Below, in pieces: positions 57,783 to 64,000 of a stretch of 64,000 nt of DNA (its first letter is position 1; each line of letters opens with the position of its first letter). The stretch is taken from contig NZ_CP161920.1 of assembly GCF_040819555.1 (NCBI RefSeq), forward strand, positions 3,409,001 to 3,473,000. The letters are read 5' to 3'. The notes below the pieces were generated by a model. The model was given only the letters and a program-made list of their open reading frames with translations, did no database searches and was not told the origin of the DNA. Source of the DNA: Nitratireductor sp. GISD-1A_MAKvit. GTDB taxonomy: Bacteria; Pseudomonadota; Alphaproteobacteria; Rhizobiales; Rhizobiaceae. The position numbers and the translations under genes were made by a program.

Positions 57783-58454
57783 TCATATGCCGATGATCGG
57801 CTGGACCAGCCGCACCAGCCAGCTCTTGAAGCGCAAGGGTGCGTCCGTTACCGCGAGGCAGATGCAATCCTGCCCTTCGGTTGCGATCGGCTGATGCTCC
57901 AGATGCTCATCGGCTTCCTCAAGGTCGCCCCGCGCGAACAGGTCTTCCCCGTCATGAAAGCTTCCGGACAGAACGAGCGTCAGCTCCCTTCCCCGATGGC
58001 CATGTTCAGGCACCGGTTTGCCGGCCGGAATCCGAAGCAGGCGCACGATCGTGCTCTTGTCTTCGGTCCGAATGGGCAGGTGAAACGCGCCGCGCCCGAG
58101 CGAGCGCCATTTCACGCCATCCACATCGCTGCCCACATAGCTTCGCAGCGGCTCGGGCAGTACTATGTCGCCGGAAGGAAGGCGGACGTCCGAACCGGCA
58201 GTTTTTTCTGGCCGAAGTTTCTCATCCTGGAGGCGTTTCTTCATGGCATCCCAGCCACCGGATGGCGCGTCGTGACCATTTGAAACACTTTCTGCCAGAA
58301 GGGCGCCGCCGGTCATCTCCATGGCGGAAAGCCGGCGCCTGCAGCTCGGGCAGAGCGCCAGATGTGTCGCGACGGCGATACGCCAGCCTTCGGAAAGGCT
58401 GCCGGTTGCATAGTCGAGCAGAAGTTCGTCGCTGATATGATGCTTGATGTTCAT
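57783..58454 (-). CDS. chrR: ChrR-family anti-sigma factor with cupin domain
   Basis: The 223-residue protein has an N-terminal zinc anti-sigma domain with His6, His31, Cys35 and Cys38, the same positions as the zinc ligands of Rhodobacter ChrR, and a C-terminal cupin (VPEHGHRGRELTLVLSGSF, with His, His, Glu). ChrR holds its sigma factor until singlet oxygen or organic peroxides cause release. Overlaps the sigma gene by 4 bases. Confidence 0.92.
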   Translation of the reverse strand: MNIKHHISDELLLDYATGSLSEGWRIAVATHLALCPSCRRRLSAMEMTGGALLAESVSNGHDAPSGGWDAMKKRLQDEKLRPEKTAGSDVRLPSGDIVLPEPLRSYVGSDVDGVKWRSLGRGAFHLPIRTEDKSTIVRLLRIPAGKPVPEHGHRGRELTLVLSGSFHDGEDLFARGDLEEADEHLEHQPIATEGQDCICLAVTDAPLRFKSWLVRLVQPIIGI

Positions 58455-59020
58455 GGCCGGTCTCCCAGCACGGTACGCAATTTGTTGAAGGCAAGTCGGA
58501 TGCGCGACTTCACGGTGCCCAGTGGAAGGTCCAGCCGCCTCGCGATCTCGCTGTGCGAGGCGTCGTCGAAATACGCCAGGTGCAGAAGTTTCCTCTGTTC
58601 TTCCGGTAATTCCTTCAAGGCCCTGTGAAGCGCTTTTTCCGCATCGCGCGCTTCCATCGTGTCGTCGGCCCTTGGTTCGGCATCGGGCACGAAGGCGGGA
58701 TCGTTCGGGTCAAAGTCCGGCTGCCTGTTTCGGCGAAAACTGTCGATGCGCAGATTGCGCGCAATGGTGAATATCCATGCGCTCGCATTGCCTTTCTGCG
58801 TGTCGAATTGCGCCGCCTTGCGCCAGACCGTCATCATGGTTTCCTGCATCAGTTCCTCGGCCAGTTGAGGATCGCGGACGAGCCGCAGCATGTAACCGCG
58901 CACACGCGGCGCGAACGCCTCAAAAATGCATTCGAAGGCATCGATGTCCGCGCACTCGGCCACGCGCCGCAGCCGGGCTGCCATCTCGTCTGGGGATTCA
59001 GCTTCGTGTTTTCCGTTCAT
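58451..59020 (-). CDS. rpoE: ECF RNA polymerase sigma factor, RpoE/ChrR-partner type
   Basis: The sigma factor of 189 residues has region 2 (FEAFAPRVRGYMLRLV, QETMMTVWRKA) and region 4 (LHLAYFDDASHSEIARRLD, LPLGTVKSRIRLAFNKLR). I start at 59020 (MNGKHEAESPDEM), because the longer frame would begin at the predicted transcription start. With ChrR it forms the photooxidative stress switch known in alphaproteobacteria. A matching promoter lies about 110 bases upstream, suggesting autoregulation. Confidence 0.9.
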   Translation of the reverse strand: MNGKHEAESPDEMAARLRRVAECADIDAFECIFEAFAPRVRGYMLRLVRDPQLAEELMQETMMTVWRKAAQFDTQKGNASAWIFTIARNLRIDSFRRNRQPDFDPNDPAFVPDAEPRADDTMEARDAEKALHRALKELPEEQRKLLHLAYFDDASHSEIARRLDLPLGTVKSRIRLAFNKLRTVLGDRP

Positions 59021-59128
59021 CAAGCCCCGCTTGCCCGATCTGTCGCGCCATCCCGTGCGCTTACCGGAGTTTGGTGCCCACCTGAAATGCGCGGGCCGTG
59101 CAGGGTTTGAAACGATGTCCATGCCCCC

Positions 59129-59157
59129 TGCTACGGGGAGTTAAGCATCGCGGATCA
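59129..59157 (-). promoter_or_regulatory. Predicted ECF-dependent promoter for the sigma gene
   Basis: On the minus strand, TGATCC, 17 bases, GTAGCA. The same layout, (A/T)GATCC, 17 bases, GTA, occurs divergently at 59184-59212. Shared elements on both sides of a sigma gene and its neighbouring operon suggest recognition by this ECF sigma. Confidence 0.55.
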
Positions 59158-59183
59158 CCGAAGACAAAAATTTTTGTCCAGAG

Positions 59184-59212
59184 AGATCCGATTTGCACGC
59201 GCCCGCGTAATG
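59184..59212 (+). promoter_or_regulatory. Predicted ECF-dependent promoter for the flavin oxidase operon
   Basis: AGATCC, 17 bases, GTAATG on the plus strand mirrors the sigma gene's own promoter. Transcription would begin near 59218, which makes the GTG at 59240 the better start for the next gene. Confidence 0.5.
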
Positions 59213-59239
59213 GTTTTCAATCAACAAAAGGATAGTGCG

Positions 59240-60589
59240 GTGGGATCGGCAATCAAAACAACCCCGTCACCCAGAGTAGCAGTCATCGGTTCGGGGATTT
59301 CGGGGCTCTCGGCGGCATGGCTGCTGTCACGAACGCGTCATGTCACGCTCTACGAGGCAGCCAACCGCCCGGGCGGCCATGCAAACACGGTCGATGTGCC
59401 ATTGGAAGGAGGATCCGTTTCCGTCGACACCGGCTTCATCGTTTACAACGACCGCAACTACCCCAACCTCGTTTCGCTCTTTCAGCATCTGGATGTTCCC
59501 ACACAGCCTTCCAGCATGTCGTTCGCCGCATCCCTTGACGGGGGTGATTTCGAATATTCAGGGTCGGGACTGAACGGGCTTCTTGGACAGCGCGGCAATG
59601 CGCTGCGCCCGCGATTCTGGCGTATGCTCCGCGATGTTCTCAAGTTCTACCGGCAGGCACCCGGTCTCCTGGTCGAACGCCGCCACGGACAGGACACGCT
59701 CGGCTCCTATCTGGATCGGACCGGCTACAGCAATGCGTTCATCAACGACCACCTCTTGCCGATGGGGGCTGCCATATGGTCGACCACCGCCGCACAGATG
59801 CGCGACTATCCACTGTATGCCTTTATCGGCTTTTTTGAGCGCCACGGTCTTCTTGCCCTTTCGGACCGCCCCCGCTGGCGCACCGTAACCGGCGGGAGCC
59901 GCACTTATGTACAACGCGTTCTCGAAGACTTCGAAGGAACGGTGCGCCTCTCGTCCCCCGTTGCGAGGATCAGGCGCCTTGGGCATGGCGTCGAAGTGAC
60001 CGACAGCCGGGGGCACACCGATCTCTTCGACGACGTGGTGATCGCCACCCATGCGGATCAGGCTCTTGGCATGCTGGAAGATGCCACGGAGACGGAGCAC
60101 GAGCTGCTCGGCTCCTTTCGATACACGCCCAATCGCGCGGTGCTGCACAGGCATGAAGGGCTCATGCCCAGGCGACGGAACATCTGGTCGAGCTGGAACT
60201 ACATTCAGGGCACGGGACACGAGGATGCCCGGCAGCTCTGTGTCACCTATTGGATGAACCGCCTCCAGAACCTGAGCAGCCCGGAATCCCTTTTCGTCAC
60301 CCTCAATCCTTTCATCGATATCCCCGAAAATGAAGCGATTGCCAGCTTTGATTACAAACACCCCCTGTTTAATCAGGCAGCCCTTTCAGCGCAGCGACAG
60401 CTCTGGCGGCTGCAGGGCCACCGCAAGACCTGGTTCTGTGGTGCCTATTTCGGCAGCGGCTTTCACGAAGACGGCATTCGATCGGGTCTGTCGGCGGCAG
60501 AGCTTCTTGCCGGTTTCGCCCCGCCCTGGAAGGATGTAGGGTCCGGACAGGCAAAGCCACGGGAACCAGAACTCATGGCAGCAGAATGA
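59240..60589 (+). CDS. FAD-dependent oxidoreductase (amine oxidase-like)
   Basis: The protein has the FAD-binding motif VAVIGSGISGLSAAWLLS at the N-terminus, YEAANRPGGHANT and WFCGAYFGSGFHEDGIRSG near the C-terminus, placing it with flavin amine oxidase/desaturase-like proteins. I start at GTG 59240, preceded by AAAAGGA with proper spacing; earlier ATG (59211) or TTG starts overlap the predicted promoter. In Rhodobacter a similar gene next to DUF1365 and a CFA-like methyltransferase belongs to the RpoE-ChrR regulon. Likely works on membrane lipids. Confidence 0.85.
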   Translation: MGSAIKTTPSPRVAVIGSGISGLSAAWLLSRTRHVTLYEAANRPGGHANTVDVPLEGGSVSVDTGFIVYNDRNYPNLVSLFQHLDVPTQPSSMSFAASLDGGDFEYSGSGLNGLLGQRGNALRPRFWRMLRDVLKFYRQAPGLLVERRHGQDTLGSYLDRTGYSNAFINDHLLPMGAAIWSTTAAQMRDYPLYAFIGFFERHGLLALSDRPRWRTVTGGSRTYVQRVLEDFEGTVRLSSPVARIRRLGHGVEVTDSRGHTDLFDDVVIATHADQALGMLEDATETEHELLGSFRYTPNRAVLHRHEGLMPRRRNIWSSWNYIQGTGHEDARQLCVTYWMNRLQNLSSPESLFVTLNPFIDIPENEAIASFDYKHPLFNQAALSAQRQLWRLQGHRKTWFCGAYFGSGFHEDGIRSGLSAAELLAGFAPPWKDVGSGQAKPREPELMAAE

Positions 60590-61392
60590 GCTGGAGCTCC
60601 GCCATATATTCCGGTCAGGTGGTGCACACGCGCCACGCACCGCGCGTGCACCGGCTGCGGTATCGCGTGTTTTCGCTTGAACTCGACCTTGACGAACTTC
60701 CCGCGCTTTCATCCTCCCTGCGCCTCTTCGGTCACAATCGAACCGCCCTGTTCTCGTTTCATGAGAGTGACCACGGCGATGGCGAGAAAGACGGGCTGCG
60801 TCGCTGGGTGGACCGGCAGATGCGTGCGGCGGGTCTCGACCCTGCATCCATGCGCGTCAGCCTGCTGTGCTACCCGCGCATTCTGGGCTATGTTTTCAAC
60901 CCCTTGTCCGTCTATTTCTGCCGCGACAAAAGCGGGGTCGTCCGCCTCATACTCTATGAGGTCTGCAACACGTTTCGCGAGCGTCACACCTATGTGCTGC
61001 CGGCAGGCACTGCGGGCCAGAAACACGTGACCCATTCCTGCGACAAGGCACTCTACGTGTCACCTTTCCTGTCGATGAACTGCCGCTACGATTTCCGCAT
61101 ACTCCCCCCCGGCGAGAAGGTCGGCATCACGATCAACGAAACCGAAAACGGTTCGCCCGTCATGTTTGCGGCCTTCACCGGGAAACGGGTGGAGCTATCT
61201 GACAGAGCACTGCTCCGACTGTTTCTCACGCATCCGCTCATGACGCTCAAGATCACCGCCGGCATTCATTTCGAGGCAATGCGGCTCTGGCTGAAAGGTG
61301 TCCGCTTCCATCGCCACGAGCCAGCCTCGACGCGCATCTCGCAGACAATCGTCCAGTCCGAGCCCAGGGTGAAACACAATGAGTCATTTTGA
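60586..61392 (+). CDS. DUF1365-family protein
   Basis: The 268-residue protein has YSGQVVHTRHAPRVHRLRYR, YPRILGYVFNPLSVYFC and NTFRERHTYVLP, all typical of DUF1365. Function is not established; it almost always sits between a flavin oxidoreductase and a CFA synthase, as here. Overlaps the upstream gene by 4 bases and the downstream one by 14. Confidence 0.9.
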   Translation: MSWSSAIYSGQVVHTRHAPRVHRLRYRVFSLELDLDELPALSSSLRLFGHNRTALFSFHESDHGDGEKDGLRRWVDRQMRAAGLDPASMRVSLLCYPRILGYVFNPLSVYFCRDKSGVVRLILYEVCNTFRERHTYVLPAGTAGQKHVTHSCDKALYVSPFLSMNCRYDFRILPPGEKVGITINETENGSPVMFAAFTGKRVELSDRALLRLFLTHPLMTLKITAGIHFEAMRLWLKGVRFHRHEPASTRISQTIVQSEPRVKHNESF

Positions 61393-62608
61393 GAACGTCT
61401 CCGACCGTTCCACAGGTGGGCCCCGCCCCCTCTGGCAGCGCATTGTCTGCCGCTGGGCAGACGCGCTGGGGGCTGGCAGTCTCACACTGGTTTTTCCTGA
61501 TGGTTCCTGCCACCGGTCGAATGGTTCGGCGAAAGGTCCGGACGCGTCCCTGCGCTTCGCCAGCAGGCGTGGTTTCATGCAGATCCTGCTTGGCGGCAGC
61601 ATGGGATTTGCCCGTGCATATCTAGACGGACATGTCGATACTCCCGATCTTCACGCACTCTTGAAGCTCGCCCTGGCGAACGAGGACCGATGGGGGAAGG
61701 TCCTCCAGACCTCGCGGTTGATCTCGAAGCTGGATTTCTTTCGGCACCGGCTGCGGAAAAATTCGCGCGCGGGAAGCAGGCGCAACATCGCGTTTCACTA
61801 TGATCTCGGCAACGCTTTTTATCGCCAATGGCTGGACGATACGATGACCTACTCGTCCGCGATATTTTCGGATGCTTCGCAAAGTCTCGAGGATGCGCAG
61901 ACAGCCAAGTATGACCGCATTCTTGAGCGGTTAGACATCGGACCGAACGACAGGATACTGGAGATCGGCTGTGGCTGGGGCGGTTTTGCCGAACATGCGA
62001 TCCGGTCGACCGGCTGCCATGTCACCGGCCTCACGCTGTCCGTGGAACAGGCTCGCTATGCCCGTGCGCGACTCTGTGAAGCGGGATTTTCAGAACGGTC
62101 CGAGGTGCGCCTTCAGGACTACCGGGAATGTCGTGGAAATTTCACGAAGATCGTATCCATCGAGATGTTTGAAGCGGTGGGAGAAGAAAACTGGCCCGTC
62201 TACTTCAGCAGGGTCAGGTCGCTGCTTGTGCCCGAGGGTCAGGCCCTGATCCAGGTCATCACCATCGACGAGGAACGTTTCAGGACCTATCGGCGCAAGG
62301 CGGATTTCATTCAGAAATACATCTTTCCCGGTGGCATGCTGCCTTCAGCGACGGCCTTTGCCAGCGCAGCTCGGGATGCGGGGCTCGCCACCATGGCCGG
62401 CCACAGCATCGGCCAGCATTACGCAAGAACGCTTCTGGAATGGGAAAAGCGTTTCCGAGCCGCCTGGGCCGAAATTGCACGGCTTGGCTTCGACGAGCGG
62501 TTTCGCCGCATGTGGCTCTACTATCTTGCCTATTGCCGCGTCGGATTCCTCAACCGGCGTATCGATGTCATTCAGTTCGAACTGAAGCCGCAGGCGGCGG
62601 GAGGGTGA
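61379..62608 (+). CDS. cfa: Cyclopropane-fatty-acyl-phospholipid synthase-family methyltransferase
   Basis: The 409-residue protein has RRNIAFHYDLGNAFYRQWLD, MTYSSAIF, the SAM-binding LEIGCGWGGFAEHA, SIEMFEAVGEENW and YIFPGGMLPS. It should transfer methyl from S-adenosylmethionine to an unsaturated fatty acid in phospholipid. With flavin oxidase and DUF1365 neighbours, it may make methylated or furan fatty acids rather than plain cyclopropane; this is inferred. Confidence 0.92.
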   Translation: MSHFENVSDRSTGGPRPLWQRIVCRWADALGAGSLTLVFPDGSCHRSNGSAKGPDASLRFASRRGFMQILLGGSMGFARAYLDGHVDTPDLHALLKLALANEDRWGKVLQTSRLISKLDFFRHRLRKNSRAGSRRNIAFHYDLGNAFYRQWLDDTMTYSSAIFSDASQSLEDAQTAKYDRILERLDIGPNDRILEIGCGWGGFAEHAIRSTGCHVTGLTLSVEQARYARARLCEAGFSERSEVRLQDYRECRGNFTKIVSIEMFEAVGEENWPVYFSRVRSLLVPEGQALIQVITIDEERFRTYRRKADFIQKYIFPGGMLPSATAFASAARDAGLATMAGHSIGQHYARTLLEWEKRFRAAWAEIARLGFDERFRRMWLYYLAYCRVGFLNRRIDVIQFELKPQAAGG

Positions 62609-62613
62609 TGCCG

Positions 62614-63375
62614 TCACTCCCTCACCAGCCTGCGCGTGATCGCAAAGCGGATGGTCGCCGGCAATGCATGCAAGAATTTGATCGCGAGCTTCATTTTCCA
62701 GGGAAAAATGATCTCATACCTGTCGGCCTCCAGCCCTCGGGCAATGTGGTCCGCAGCCTCGTTTGATGAAATGATAAACGGCATGGGAAAGTCGTTTTTC
62801 GCGGTAAGCGGCGTTTCCACGAAGCCGGGGTTGATGATGCTCAGCGACACGTTGTGGCGTTCGGCCTCGGGCTTCATCGCCTCGCACAGATTGTTGAGCG
62901 CAGCCTTTGTTGCGCCATAGGTGGCACCGCCGGGAAGCCCGTTATAGCCCGCAACCGAGGCCGTGATCGCGATCTTGCCCCTGCGCCGCCGCATCATCGT
63001 TTCAAGCACGGGCTCAAGCGTGTTGCAGGCGCCTTGCAGATTGACGGAGATCATCTTCTGCGCGTTGGTCGCGCTGAAATCGAAAGCCCCGTCCCGTGTA
63101 TAGGTTCCGGCTGCAAGCACCGCCATGTCGAGCGGTCCCAGCCGTTCCTCGATATCGGCGTGAACCTCACGCGTCCGCTTCATGTCCGTTACGTCCAGGG
63201 GAAAGGCGATCACATGTCCGGGTGCCTCTGCGGCCAGAGCATCGAGTTCGCCGGCGCTCCGCGCGCTTGCCGCTACCTTCCAGCCATCTCTCGCGAGCCG
63301 GAGCGCGAGCGCTCGCCCTATTCCCGAGCTCGCTCCCGTGATCCAGACAGTCCCTTTGTGCGTTTCTGTCGCCAT
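62614..63375 (-). CDS. Short-chain dehydrogenase/reductase
   Basis: A protein of 253 residues with the classical SDR motifs: TGASSGIGRALALRLA (cofactor), AGTYT, ITASVAGYNG (catalytic Ser) and YGATKAALN (Tyr, Lys). I start at 63375 (MATETHKGTVW), with AGGAG upstream. It faces the CFA synthase tail to tail, 5 bases apart. Substrate unknown; a lipid-related role is suggested by context only. Confidence 0.88.
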   Translation of the reverse strand: MATETHKGTVWITGASSGIGRALALRLARDGWKVAASARSAGELDALAAEAPGHVIAFPLDVTDMKRTREVHADIEERLGPLDMAVLAAGTYTRDGAFDFSATNAQKMISVNLQGACNTLEPVLETMMRRRRGKIAITASVAGYNGLPGGATYGATKAALNNLCEAMKPEAERHNVSLSIINPGFVETPLTAKNDFPMPFIISSNEAADHIARGLEADRYEIIFPWKMKLAIKFLHALPATIRFAITRRLVRE

Positions 63376-63500
63376 TCTCAATCGACTCCTGAAAACCGTT
63401 CGCAACCAATACGGCGGTCGCAGCATTCTGGATCATGTGACGCCAGGCCGATGCACGTGATCTTTCGTCGCGTTCACACTCTTGCCGGGAACGTGTTTCA

Positions 63501-64000
63501 ATGAACAGATTTCATTGCCGGGCCGCATGCCTTTGCCAGTCCAACATCATTTCAGAGGCCCGGAAGAGTTGCAAAGGCACCAGGCTCGATGGAGACCGGT
63601 CGTTGAAGATCGCACCCGCATTCGAAAGTGCGAAGCGCATCGTGCTGCTTGCCCTGGGCCTGTTGATGCTAGTCCTCGCTCTTATCGGCGCCTTCCTGCC
63701 GGTCATGCCAACAACGATCTTCGTGATACTGGCAGCGGGATTCTTTGCGCGCTCCTCGCCCGCCCTTGAACGCAGACTGCTCGACCATCCCCGTTTCGGC
63801 CCTGCCCTGCGGGGCTGGCGCGAACACGGCGCGATTCCACGCCGCGCAAAAGTCGCCGCCGTGGCGGGCATTGCTTTCGGATACGGCGTGTTCTTCCTGG
63901 CCTCCGCCCCCGGGGCCGTGCTGGCGTTGACGGTCGCCGCGGCGATGGCCACCGTCGCAATCTGGATCGTCACACGCCCCGAAGGAAAAAACCCGTCGCA
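63501..64000 (+). CDS. DUF454 (YbaN-like) membrane protein, 5' part
   Basis: The frame opens at ATG 63501 and is still open at the window end. Hydrophobic LGLLMLVLALIGAFLPVMP, FFARSSPALERRLLDHPRFG and REHGAIPRRAK identify the DUF454 inner-membrane family, function unknown. The first 35 residues are not family-like, so the true start may be further in (TTG at 63603). Confidence 0.82.
   Translation, partial: MNRFHCRAACLCQSNIISEARKSCKGTRLDGDRSLKIAPAFESAKRIVLLALGLLMLVLALIGAFLPVMPTTIFVILAAGFFARSSPALERRLLDHPRFGPALRGWREHGAIPRRAKVAAVAGIAFGYGVFFLASAPGAVLALTVAAAMATVAIWIVTRPEGKNPS

Overview
The window is GC-rich chromosomal DNA of an alphaproteobacterium, most likely a Hyphomicrobiales (Phyllobacteriaceae-like) species. 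This is judged from gene content (fused indolepyruvate ferredoxin oxidoreductase, ECF sigma/ChrR pair, DUF2177, many TRAP and ABC uptake operons) and short rhizobial-type palindromes. It cannot be placed more precisely by eye.

Layout: 1-10.8 kb is core metabolism: an Hsp70-family 3' end, an AT-rich orphan, proC, a SAF-domain oxidoreductase, an Lrp regulator, indolepyruvate ferredoxin oxidoreductase and an NMT1-type ABC importer. At 10974 lies tRNA-Phe. A mobile island fills its 3' half to 23619, with a tyrosine integrase at the right end. The island carries a type II-C CRISPR-Cas system (cas9, frameshifted cas1, cas2, 11 repeats/10 spacers, and a tracrRNA upstream of cas9) and a frameshifted SF2 helicase. 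The CRISPR-Cas/helicase cassette sits between two identical 1088-bp inverted repeats. Each repeat includes the 48-bp attachment core and an identical small zinc-finger gene, so the island holds three att cores, one inverted in an attP-like arrangement.

23.9-28.0 kb is a BigR-type sulfide/persulfide detoxification cluster. 28.2-35.0 kb (MlrC-like protein, TRAP transporter, RpiR regulator, class III aminotransferase) and 35.0-43.3 kb (GntR regulator, dipeptide-type ABC transporter, creatininase-family and threonine-aldolase-family enzymes) are two catabolic clusters of unknown substrate. 43.9-57.3 kb is an amino-sugar/uronate cluster (LacI regulator with matching operators, NagB, SIS protein, NagA, ceramidase-like enzyme, sugar ABC transporter, AGE-family protein, fructuronate-reductase-like enzyme, mannonate dehydratase). 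57.3-64.0 kb holds a DUF2177 gene, a ChrR anti-sigma and ECF sigma pair, and a divergent lipid-modification operon (flavin oxidase, DUF1365, CFA synthase), then an SDR and a DUF454 gene.

Six genes are each interrupted by a single +1 shift, and every one lies at a GGCC tetranucleotide. This points to a systematic sequencing artefact at one motif, or less likely to real recurrent decay, and it affects how cas1 and the helicase should be read.
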